64,000 nucleotides of DNA, taken from Petunia secreta (taxonomy: Eukaryota > Streptophyta > Magnoliopsida > Solanales > Solanaceae). The stretch covers positions 42,980,001-43,044,000 of the forward strand of contig JARKIP010000035.1 in assembly GCA_029990175.1 (NCBI GenBank), written 5' to 3'. Positions 9,103 through 18,043 of the stretch are shown in pieces. Each line of letters begins with the position of its first letter. Positions within the stretch are counted from its first letter, which is position 1. A program made the translations under genes and the position numbers. The notes below the pieces were generated by a model that searched no databases, was not told the origin of the DNA, and saw nothing but the letters and a program-made list of their open reading frames with translations.

Positions 9103-12100
9103 ATGGCTGGAAACGATGGCCAAAGCATTGAAAAGCCTGAATTGTCGTTAGCCGATCTCATGGCTGCGATACAAGGCATCAGTGCCGAAGTAAGAGGAGT
9201 GAGTGCTCGAGTAGCTAACCTCGAGCAGGGAAACGCGTCCGTGGCCATGAATGGGTCCGGCGTGGGAACGAGCCAATCCACTCCGATGAAACCTGAGCTG
9301 TATGCTGAGCTTGTACGACAACATCAGTTGACGAGTGAAGCAATTCGAAGAGAGCTTAACTTGGGCAATCCCCAAGCTGGAAATCAAAACTTGGGCATTC
9401 CCCGAGGAGAGAGGTTACCACTTCCAAGGACCCGAAGAGATCTTGGAGCTGTAACCGAAGAAGTTGATGAAGAGGAATTTCCCGAGGACGAATATGAGCG
9501 TGAGCCGCCATTCGCTCAACGAAGGCAAGCTCACCGAGGACGTGGAAATTTCCGAGGTCGAGGCCGGGGCGCAAATGTTGAAAGAAATATTGGGCGTGAG
9601 GCTGATGATCGAGAAGATGAGTTTCCCGAACAGGCTAGAGCTGTTCGAGATTCAAATTTGAACAGTGTCAAGATCACTATTCCACCCTTTAAAGGAACTA
9701 GTGATCCCGATGAGTATCTTGAATGGAAGCTTAAAATGGAGCGCATCTTTGAAACAAATGAGATGACCGATGAGAGAAAAGCTGCCCATGCCATTGCTTC
9801 GTTCGAAGCTTATGCATCAACATGGTGGGAATCTGACAAGAGGCATAGAAGAAGAAATGACTATCCAGTAGTCAATACATGGCCACAGTTGATGAGAGCG
9901 ATGGATGGCAAGTACTTGAGTGCCAAGTACAGGCAGACTCAAATGCAAAAACTCTATGAGTTAAAGCAAGGGTCCAAGTCCGTCCAAGAGTACCACGATG
10001 AGTTTGAAAAGGTTCGATTGAATCTTGATCTGGTCGAAGACGAAGAGCAAGCCATTATCAGATTCAAAAATGGCTTGGCTAGGGATGTGTCTTCTCAGTT
10101 GAGACTCCACGTGTACCACACGTTGGAAGATCTGTTCGATGCTGCCACCGAAGCTGAAAAATTGGTGAAGGACGATAAGGCAAACCGGTATCGAGGAGTC
10201 ACTACTTCTACTCCTTTGAACCGAGGTAAAGAATGGAAAAGTCCAAACCAAACAAGTGCTAACGCTATTCGAGATTCGAAGAGACCCTTCGAAAGAGGTG
10301 TGACCGTTAACCAACCGAGAGAAGTGGGAGGTAAAGTTCAACTCAACTCTCCTAGTGCTTCAAATATTCAGTGTCATAAATGCAGAGGTTATGGTCACAT
10401 GGCAAAAGAGTGTCCAACTCGCAAAGTTATGCTTCTGCTCGAAGATGGAACCGTCCATGAGCAAGCGAGTGACACCGAGGAGGAAATTATCGAGGAGACT
10501 GATCGAGCTGAAGATGATGATGATCATGAGGCTGCCGAAGCTGATCATCCGGAAATGTTTCTTGTGGTTCGAAGGAATTTGAGCTGCATGACTCTTGAAG
10601 AAGAGGACAACCAAAGAGAAAACCTCTTTCATGCCCGATGTCGAGTGAGGGGAAAGGTGTGTTCGATGATTATTGATTCTGGTAGTTGTGCAAATGTGGT
10701 GAGCCAAACTTTGGTTTCACAAATGGGACTACCTACGATGAAGCATCCCCACCCTTACAAATTACAATGGCTGAATGAGTGTGGAGAATTGAGGGTTGTC
10801 AAACAAGTGTGGATCAAGTTTAGAATCGGCGAGTATCAAGATGAAATGATATTCGATGTGGTGCCGATGCAAGCTTGTCATTTGCTCTTGGGTCGACCAT
10901 GGCAATATGACCGAACAACTGTTCACAATGGCAGATCCAACACTTACACCGTAAAGCTTGATGGGAAGAGTTTCATCCTCAAACCATTGTCTCCGAAACA
11001 AGTCTCCGAGGACTATAAACGAATGAAAGAATTGAAAGAAGCGGCCAAAGCTAAGCTTCCGATGGGAGCAAAATTGGGGCCCGAAGAGACAAACTCACCG
11101 ACCGAAGTGAAAGGAATTTGTGCAATCATGCAACCCGGTGAGATCTTACGAGGCAACGACCACGGTCAGATGATGATTTGCCTCGTGCACAAGGGTATCT
11201 TTCTAAACTCTAATGATGATTTTTCTAATGATAACCCTTTGCCTTTGTTGGTTCAAAAAGTTTTGCAGGACTTCGAGGACATGTTTCCCGAGGAAATGCC
11301 AGGTGGATTACCTCCGTTGAGGGGAATCGAGCACCAAATTGACTTCGTACCAGGGTCTCAAATCCCTAACAAACCTGCATACCGGTGTAATCCCGAAGAC
11401 ACCAAAGAGCTCCAACGGCAGGTTGATGAATTGCTGCACAAGGGCCTCGTTCGTGAGAGCTTGAGTCCTTGCGCCGTTCCTGTTATCCTTGTTCCGAAGA
11501 AGGATGGAACATGGCGAATGTGCGTTGACTGTCGAGCAGTCAACAAAATAACGGTAAAGTATCGTCATCCTATCCCTCGATTAGATGACATGCTAGATGA
11601 GTTAAGTGGTTCTTCATGTTTTTCGAAGATAGACCTCAGGTCCGGTTACCACCAGATCCGAATGAAACCCGGTGACGAGTGGAAAACCGCATTCAAGACC
11701 AAATTCGGTCTCTATGAATGGTTGGTGATGCCTTTTGGCTTATCCAATGCACCGAGCACATTCATGCGACTGATGAACCATGTGCTCAAGCCGTTCATAA
11801 ATAAGTTTGTTGTCGTTTATTTCGATGACATACTTGTTTATAGCAGAACCATGGGTGAACATGTCGACCACCTAAGGCAAGTACTTGAAAAGCTTCGAGA
11901 AGAGAAGTTGTTTGCCAACTTCAAGAAATGCGCCTTTGGTGTCGATCGTGTAGTCTTTCTTGGATTTGTTGTCAGTGCTAATGGTGTCGAAGTCGACGAA
12001 TCAAAAGTCGAAGCCATCAAAGATTGGCCAACTCCAACCTCGGTATCACAAGTTCGTAGCTTCCATGGCTTAGCTAGCTTTTACCGAAGGTTTGTTCGTG

Positions 12101-14127
12101 ACTTTAGCACCATAGCAGCTCCTTTAACCGAGCTGGTGAAGAAAGACTATCCATTTGTGTGGGGAGAGTCCCAAGAGAGGGCTTTCCAAGAGTTGAAGCG
12201 GAGGCTTTGTTCTGCCCCGTTGTTACAACTCCCTGACTTCGGCAAAGCATTCGAAGTCGAGTGTGATGCGTCTGGAGTTGGGATCGGAGGAGTGCTGATG
12301 CAAGAATCGAAGCCGATCGCTTACTTTAGCGAAAAGCTTAAGGGCGCAACTTTGAATTACTCTACGTATGACAAAGAGTTGTATGCCCTCGTTCGAGCAC
12401 TCGCCCATTGGCAGCATTATTTGTGGCCTCGAGAGTTTGTGATCAACAGTGATCATGAGTCTTTGAAACATCTCCGAGGTCAGGAGAAATTGAATCGAAG
12501 ACATGCCAAGTGGGTTGAATTCATTGAAAGCTTTCCCTATGTAATTCATTACAAAAAGGGAAAAGATAATGTTGTGGCCGATGCGCTATCAAGGAAATTT
12601 TCCTTAGCGACCACTCTCGCCTCTAGGCTCATGGGATTCGAAAGCATCAAGCTAATGTACGATGACGATCCCAAGCTGAAATGCGTTCGTGACGCAATCT
12701 TGAGTGGCCGAAGGGTTGAGAAGTATCAGTGGCACGATGGCTACCTCTTCAAGAATGGGAGGGTTTGTGTGCCAGTGTCATCGTGGAGAGAGCTCCTTGT
12801 TCGGGAAGCTCACTCCGGTGGACTGATGGGGCACTTCGGTGTCGACAAAACTCTTGGTATCTTGACCGAGCAGTTCCATTGGCCCAAAATGCGACGAGAT
12901 GTGGAAAGGCTTTGCAACGCTTGTCTCGTTTGCAAGAAAGCTAAATCGAAGTCCAACCCTCATGGTTTGTACACCCCGTTGCCTGTGCCTGATCGACCTT
13001 GGGTTGATATATCCATGGACTTTGTCTTGGGGTTACCGAGGTCGGGGGGAGGACATGATAGCATCTTCGTTGTGGTTGACCGTTTTTCAAAAATGGCTCA
13101 CTTTATTCCTTGCAAAAAGTGTGATGATGCACAGCATGTAGCTACATTGTTTGTTTCTAACGTGTTAAAATTGCATGGTGTACCTCGTACTATTGTGAGT
13201 GATCGAGACTCGAAGTTCTTGAGTCATTTTTGGAAGTGTTTGTGGGGTGCCCTCGGCACCAAGCTACTATTCTCGACGTCTCACCATCCTCAAACTGATG
13301 GACAGACCGAGGTAGTTAACCGAACCTTGGGATCGTTGCTTCGGGCAATGACCAAAGGGAAGGTTGGAAACTGGGCTGATCGTTTGCCCATGATGGAGTT
13401 TGCATACAATCGAACGGTGCATAGAATGATCAACATGACCCCGTTTGAATGTGTGTATGGCTTTAATCCTTTAATTCCACTTGATTTAACCCCATTGCCT
13501 CGAGATTCTGTTCTTGATTTTGAAGGTACTCGACGAGCAGCTGCCTTGATCGAATTGCATGCAAAGGTGAAGAAGAACCTCGAGGAGGCCTATGCAAAGG
13601 TTGCCTTAAAGAAAAACAAGGGGCGTAAAAAGTTGGAATTAAAGAAGGGAGATTGGGTTTGGGTTCACTTCCGAAAGGAACGCTTCCCGAACCAAAGGAA
13701 AGGAAAGTTGGCTCCTCGAGGGGATGGTCCATTTCAAGTGTTGACCAAGATCAACAACAATGCCTACGTGATCGACCTCCCTGGTGAGTATAACGTGTCC
13801 AACACCTTTAATGTTGCTGACTTAGTTCCTTGTGTTGTAGGTCCAACTTCGGAGGACGAGGAAGGCTTGATTTCGAGGACGAAACCTTCTCAAGAAGGGG
13901 AGGATGATGCAGCCCGATCACGTGCTGATCAAGTGATCGATCCACCGATGAGACCGATGACAAGAAGCCAAGCCAAGTTGCTGCACGATGTGCACGTTCA
14001 CTTAGCCTGGCCGAAGGAAAACAATTGCTCCGAAGCTGAGTGGCCGAGCTCAAGAATCGAAGGCATTATCTTCAGATTTGAGCCCGAAGGCAAAGTGAAC
14101 GAGGACAATGAGCTCGAAGACAATTGA
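9103..14127 (+). CDS. Gag-Pol polyprotein of element C (CRM-like chromovirus)
   Basis: The frame of 1,674 residues starts at the first ATG of the conserved GTACAATGG context; a longer reading from 9085 begins at TTG and is not supported. Order: Gag with N-terminal helix, RG-rich linker and capsid core (STWWES), zinc knuckle CHKCRGYGHMAKEC at about 423-436, retropepsin with DSG at 525-527, RT with YFDD at 906-909, RNase H with first catalytic Asp at about 1055, integrase HHCC finger at about 1243-1280, and DD35E triad D1306, D1367, E1403 with exactly 35 residues between the last two. The C-terminus (VSNTFNVADL, ISRTK, TRSQAK) runs about 74 codons into the 3' LTR. All catalytic residues I can identify are present and there is no internal stop, so this copy may be active. 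It encodes the proteins for particle assembly, reverse transcription and integration. Confidence 0.95.
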   Translation: MAGNDGQSIEKPELSLADLMAAIQGISAEVRGVSARVANLEQGNASVAMNGSGVGTSQSTPMKPELYAELVRQHQLTSEAIRRELNLGNPQAGNQNLGIPRGERLPLPRTRRDLGAVTEEVDEEEFPEDEYEREPPFAQRRQAHRGRGNFRGRGRGANVERNIGREADDREDEFPEQARAVRDSNLNSVKITIPPFKGTSDPDEYLEWKLKMERIFETNEMTDERKAAHAIASFEAYASTWWESDKRHRRRNDYPVVNTWPQLMRAMDGKYLSAKYRQTQMQKLYELKQGSKSVQEYHDEFEKVRLNLDLVEDEEQAIIRFKNGLARDVSSQLRLHVYHTLEDLFDAATEAEKLVKDDKANRYRGVTTSTPLNRGKEWKSPNQTSANAIRDSKRPFERGVTVNQPREVGGKVQLNSPSASNIQCHKCRGYGHMAKECPTRKVMLLLEDGTVHEQASDTEEEIIEETDRAEDDDDHEAAEADHPEMFLVVRRNLSCMTLEEEDNQRENLFHARCRVRGKVCSMIIDSGSCANVVSQTLVSQMGLPTMKHPHPYKLQWLNECGELRVVKQVWIKFRIGEYQDEMIFDVVPMQACHLLLGRPWQYDRTTVHNGRSNTYTVKLDGKSFILKPLSPKQVSEDYKRMKELKEAAKAKLPMGAKLGPEETNSPTEVKGICAIMQPGEILRGNDHGQMMICLVHKGIFLNSNDDFSNDNPLPLLVQKVLQDFEDMFPEEMPGGLPPLRGIEHQIDFVPGSQIPNKPAYRCNPEDTKELQRQVDELLHKGLVRESLSPCAVPVILVPKKDGTWRMCVDCRAVNKITVKYRHPIPRLDDMLDELSGSSCFSKIDLRSGYHQIRMKPGDEWKTAFKTKFGLYEWLVMPFGLSNAPSTFMRLMNHVLKPFINKFVVVYFDDILVYSRTMGEHVDHLRQVLEKLREEKLFANFKKCAFGVDRVVFLGFVVSANGVEVDESKVEAIKDWPTPTSVSQVRSFHGLASFYRRFVRDFSTIAAPLTELVKKDYPFVWGESQERAFQELKRRLCSAPLLQLPDFGKAFEVECDASGVGIGGVLMQESKPIAYFSEKLKGATLNYSTYDKELYALVRALAHWQHYLWPREFVINSDHESLKHLRGQEKLNRRHAKWVEFIESFPYVIHYKKGKDNVVADALSRKFSLATTLASRLMGFESIKLMYDDDPKLKCVRDAILSGRRVEKYQWHDGYLFKNGRVCVPVSSWRELLVREAHSGGLMGHFGVDKTLGILTEQFHWPKMRRDVERLCNACLVCKKAKSKSNPHGLYTPLPVPDRPWVDISMDFVLGLPRSGGGHDSIFVVVDRFSKMAHFIPCKKCDDAQHVATLFVSNVLKLHGVPRTIVSDRDSKFLSHFWKCLWGALGTKLLFSTSHHPQTDGQTEVVNRTLGSLLRAMTKGKVGNWADRLPMMEFAYNRTVHRMINMTPFECVYGFNPLIPLDLTPLPRDSVLDFEGTRRAAALIELHAKVKKNLEEAYAKVALKKNKGRKKLELKKGDWVWVHFRKERFPNQRKGKLAPRGDGPFQVLTKINNNAYVIDLPGEYNVSNTFNVADLVPCVVGPTSEDEEGLISRTKPSQEGEDDAARSRADQVIDPPMRPMTRSQAKLLHDVHVHLAWPKENNCSEAEWPSSRIEGIIFRFEPEGKVNEDNELEDN
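13892..13904 (+). other. Polypurine tract of C
   Basis: AAGAAGGGGAGGA directly before LTR start TGATGCAGCC. It is also coding (part of SQEGEDD). Confidence 0.85.
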
Positions 14128-14655
14128 GCGTCCGAAGGCAACAAGTGTGTGCTCGAGCAGACAATCAAGAACCGAAGCCAAGGCTTACCGAAGTCAAAGC
14201 CTGCCGAACACATTTTAGTTCAGCCCTGCGTGGCTTAGTTCTATTGGTCGCTTGTGACCTTTTACTAGTTTACCCTTAGTAGTCCCTATATAAACCTTAT
14301 TCCCTTACACTGAAGAAGGTAGAAGTTTTTGGATATTGAAGTGAATGAAAGTGCCGAGCACATTTCTTCTTGTCTCCGTCGTGAGCAAAATCCCGGTGAG
14401 GGCTTTTAAGGACTTGTGGCTTTCGGTTAGTCCGATTGAACATTCCTCTTGATCATTCAGTTTGCAAGAGGCAATGTTCTCTTGAGGATTGTTGCATAGT
14501 TAGGGTGATTCTTGTCTCCCTTTTGATCGAGCTTAGGGACAAGTTCCCCTCTGTTCTTTCGAAAGAAGCAAGTTTTGTCTTGCTTTTATCTTCTTCTTTA
14601 ATTGTTCTTGTTCCGCGTTTGTGCTAAGCTTCCCTTCGGGAATTGCATTGCACCA
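13905..14655 (+). repeat. C 3' LTR (751 bp)
   Basis: Same length and sequence as the 5' LTR except one base. Encodes the last 74 or so residues of Gag-Pol. The TSD copy CGGTG follows at 14656-14660. Confidence 0.96.
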
Positions 14656-15302
14656 CGGTGGAAGGTGATTTGAGGCCTAATGTGAGAAGCTTCGATAGTT
14701 ATAGTAGGAGAGGCTCTTATGGGTTCCATGGTGAGACTTCTTCCTCGACTTTCAACAACACATCTAATGTTGGAAAAGTGACGGGAAGTAGAAGCTACCC
14801 TAGTGGTGTTTCTAGGAGAGGATTGATAAGGGAGACCCAAGTTGACGGTGTTGAGACTCTTGAGCATTCAAGTTTTTACTTGGATGCAAATCTATTACGC
14901 TTGGGGTTGCGTAGATTCGCTGTTGAGGTAAATGGGTATGGAGGAAACCTGCTCACAATTGGTCCTACCGATGCCAATTGTATTAGCACCTTTTTGGTTG
15001 AAAGGCTATAGATACGATGCCATGAGTTGGGGTACCCTTATGAATACAATGGAGTGTGGGTTTCCAAGGAAGCTCGGGTACTCATATCTCATAAGAATTT
15101 TAAGGGTTATTTGTGGTGTGATGTGTATCCCATGCGACATTTTGATGTTTGGCTAGGTGAGCACTGGTTGCACAACAAAGAGTTGCAACATAGTGCTAGG
15201 AGGGATGTGTATCTTGTTGGCATGAATCAAAAAGTTTATGAGCTTGCATCTTATGGGACTAGCGGCAAGTTGTCAACTAGTACACACTCTTGGGTTATGT
15301 AA
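14656..15302 (+). pseudogene. B internal frame: basic GS-rich region and inactivated protease-like domain
   Basis: Continues the frame interrupted by C. A basic, Ser/Gly/Arg-rich stretch (SYSRRGSYGFHG) precedes about 110 residues that line up by eye, without gaps around the active site, with the retropepsin region of C and I. ANCIS-TFLV lies under ANVVS-QTLV, and CDVYPMRHFDVWLGEHW under FDVVPMQACHLLLGRPW. The catalytic DSG position reads IGP, so the domain would be inactive. A TAG at 15009-15011 splits it and a TAA ends it at 15302. This shows that B descends from a normal gag-protease frame, strongly diverged. Homology is an eye alignment. Confidence 0.55.
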
Positions 15303-15446
15303 AGGAGCAAGGAGCGAGAACTTCATTCAATGGTTGAAATGGTGCATTCAAGAAGTCCTACAAACATAAGAGGAAGTGGGAAAAATGCATGTAAGAGTTG
15401 ACAAGTGTCAACAAGGTGAATCCGAAACTGCAAGATTCAAAATCAA

Positions 15447-17209
15447 GTGGTTCACCAAAAGAAGAGGGAGACATCAAGTGATGACTCTCTAACTCCTAGA
15501 TTCCTGGTTGATGTAAAAAGTCCACCTACTCCGGCTAAAGGCATTCTTGGGCCTCATTCCAAATCGCCTAAATATGAGAGACAAAAGATTGAGAGGAGTA
15601 AGGGAGTGACCGGTGACAACTCTCGAGTGGAAAAAGAAGAGGTAGTGTTGAGTGATATGAGTGGGTTGTCACCACCCAAGTCTATACCCGACATTGAAAG
15701 AAAATTGAGGGAGAAGAAAGAGGGAAAAAGAATCATAGAGAGTGAGCGCACCCCTTATTCTAACACTAAGTCTTTATCTTCTTCTTCTACTTGTGTGAGT
15801 CTTGTGTAGGTATTCTTGGAGGAAAACCGATGGAGCCTCTATCATGTTCTAAAATGGAAAGGCAAGGTGAAGAAGATTCCCATTGTGAGCTACAAGGTAG
15901 AGGGACTAGCCATGACACTTCAAGTGCTTTGAGTAAGCAAGATCGCGACTCAAGTATAAGTGTTAGTTCTTCTTTCTATGAGCATGTTACTTCTTTGTCT
16001 TCTCATAATATTTGTGAAAGCTCTATGCTAGTTGATGATTTGTGTGATTACAATGTATTTGCAACTAGTGTAGAGTCGGTTGGACAACTTGCGAGTGGAT
16101 GTGATCCACTAATTTAGAGGGTTGATAAACCACATCATGATGTGAGCCCGACATTCAATGAACATCTTTTTAGTGAAGAAGAGGCAGTTGACCTTGTTAT
16201 GACACCCCACCCATATTTGATAGAGGATACGATTAGTTGAATGAATACCTATTCTTCCCTTTGATAGTTTATTTGATAATGGTGGTCTCATGTGTCGTAG
16301 TGAGGATGATCATAGCCTTGAGTAATCCCTAGTGAAGGAGATGGATAGGATTGTCTTTGATGATTCCTTAAGTGTAGATGTTGGCTCTAGTTTGGATGCC
16401 TCACCTATGTTGAGTAGCGAGCTTGAGAAGTGTGACTATACTAATCCTTTGTTTGAGGGCACATTCAACAGAGGTGGTGAGTTGTATCAAACTAGAATAG
16501 AGTGTGAACTTGAACCTCTATGGATTGGAAAGCTTAACTCTATAGATAAACCATTGTTTGAAACCCCAAGTGTGGTAAGAGACCTTGGTCGTAATTGTGA
16601 TGGTCCATCTTCTAGTAGTCCTAATCTTGATTGTGTGGGCTATAATGATGAAGAATCTATTATGGAGACCTTCCTTGGGAGTTTGTCTAGTGAGGAGGAT
16701 TGTCTTAGAGGTGAATGTGGAGATGAGGAGGTAACTCATGGTGTATGTAAGAGTGCTTTTAAGAATGGGAGTGGATTATTTGATGTTTGTTGTCAATTGA
16801 ACTATATTACTTACTCTATCCCATATGTTGATCACACCTTTGGTATTGAACATGCCAAAGCCAATGTATCATATTGTGATAATATTGCATCGAAGGATTG
16901 GTGTGTTAGTCATGAGCTTAGGGATCATAGGGAATTTGATTGCTATATCTTGTATGTTCCATGTCCTATTGATCTCTTTGCTTTTTCTTGTGTTGAGCAC
17001 ACTTCCTTGTTGAGTCAAGTACTTGTCGTTTCCTTTGGAGACATAAGCTTTTTAATTGTTATTGATGCTTGGCTCTACCATAAGAGTATGTTTTCCACAT
17101 TATTTGCACTAACCTACTCTTGTAGTAGGAAGTTTGGGTTATTTTTGTCATTGCTTGTACGTCTTGATGGTTTGATTTCGACGACGAAACCCTTTCAAGA
17201 AGGGAAGGA
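15447..17209 (+). CDS. B module: unrecognised protein shared with element D
   Basis: Three adjoining frames (15447-15809, 15791-16117, 16341-17209 onward) correspond in order to one region of element D (23115-24660). Shared anchors: GVTGDN with SGLSP; SSSST; HHDVS with FNE; ELYQT; a GY-DEE acidic block followed by TFL-LS; PCP-DLFA-SCVE; and AWLYHKS-FST with ALTY. The last part is hydrophobic (about 17016-17120) and could be a membrane segment. The 3' frame continues through ISTTKPFQEGKDD into the LTR, to a stop at 17576, as Pol does in C. It sits where RT, RNase H and integrase should be. I do not recognise the protein. The stops between frames suggest this copy is decayed, but the third part is open for about 410 codons. 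Confidence 0.6.
17197..17209 (+). other. Polypurine tract of B
   Basis: AAGAAGGGAAGGA before LTR start TGATTTAGGGG; same form as in C, D and E. Confidence 0.75.
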
Positions 17210-18043
17210 TGATTTAGGGGTCAAGCACAAACAATCAAGAGCCAAGCTTGAAAGGCGCAAGAGATGCAAGGTCAAGAGCTTTAGAGAAGAGTTTGGGAAT
17301 GACTTGAAGATCAAGCACTTGAGTACCATCGAGGGAGGACCACCTATACACCAAGGAGGAGCAACTCAACCACTTTCTGGACACTCCTCCAGCTGCTCCA
17401 GGATGAGGCGGACCGCCTCAAAAGGTGGGTGGACCGCCTACCCCCATTTTACTCGAAATTTGGCTAAGTCTCGGAATGACAACTCTCTGAAGTCTGAGTC
17501 AGGCGCTTTGCCCAAAGAGCTAGGCGCTCTGCCCATACAACCAGGCGCTCTTCCTGTGAAGGCTGAGTTACATTAGGCGCTCTACCTACCCCCTGTCAAG
17601 CCATGACGGGATTTTGTGTAATCTTTAGGTGTAATTCCTATTTTGGCCGTACATGGTCTTTATTATTTTACCCAACTTGTGGGGCTATTTTATACCTTTT
17701 ATCTTATGCAGACCTATAAATACTCCACTTAGGTCATTTATCTTATTAGCTAGCTTGAATTTGAGAGTAGAAGAATTGAGAGAGGCAAGGACTTCTTGTA
17801 GAAGCTTGAAGCTTCAATGTATCTCTTGGCTTGGAACCTTGTGAAGTTCATCCAAGAATGAATCCTTGAATTAGGTTCGAGTTTCCTTCCGCCCTCTTGG
17901 GTAATCATTCATGTATTGAATTGTTTATTCATTTTTTATTATTTCTGTTCTTCCTCGTCATATATTTCTTATTATCTTGTTGATTCTATCATTTATTGCT
18001 TCGACGTCTTATTTATTTGCTTCCTCTATTTTACATTGCATCA
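17210..18043 (+). repeat. B 3' LTR (834 bp)
   Basis: From TGATTTAGGGG to TTGCATCA. Contains a 17-base palindrome with 7-base arms at 17404-17420, degenerate micro-palindromes at 17485-17590 and TATAAATA at 17715-17722. Its right part is the partner of 5109-5699. Confidence 0.85.

Larger units (their letters stand above)
7122..14655 (+). mobile_element. Element C: complete CRM-like chromovirus, apparently intact
   Basis: A 7,534-base element with 751-base LTRs, initiator-Met PBS, long leader, one uninterrupted gag-pol frame and a PPT, flanked by the duplication CGGTG. I find one difference between the two LTRs (T/C, in the text AGCCTGYCGAACAC near 7421 and 14204). The insertion is therefore very recent. 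Integrase C-terminal wording (VSNTFNVADL, ISRTK, QEGEDD) and coding that runs into the 3' LTR are features of the CRM clade, whose members often target centromeric chromatin. The clade call is from memory of the family, not from a tree. Confidence 0.93.
5109..18043 (+). mobile_element. Element B: non-autonomous CRM-like LTR retrotransposon, interrupted
   Basis: B consists of a partial 5' LTR (5109-5699), PBS, leader, a degenerate acidic/GS-rich frame, a diverged protease-like stretch, an unfamiliar coding module, a PPT and a complete 3' LTR (17210-18043). Element C interrupts it at 7122-14655 with TSD CGGTG. There is no RT, RNase H or integrase core. The last codons before the PPT (ISTTKPFQEGKDD) match the polyprotein end of elements C, E and I (ISRTK-SQEGEDD), which ties B to them as a non-autonomous derivative. 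Element A removed its left end from view, and its right flank is Tat-like sequence of K. Confidence 0.8.
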
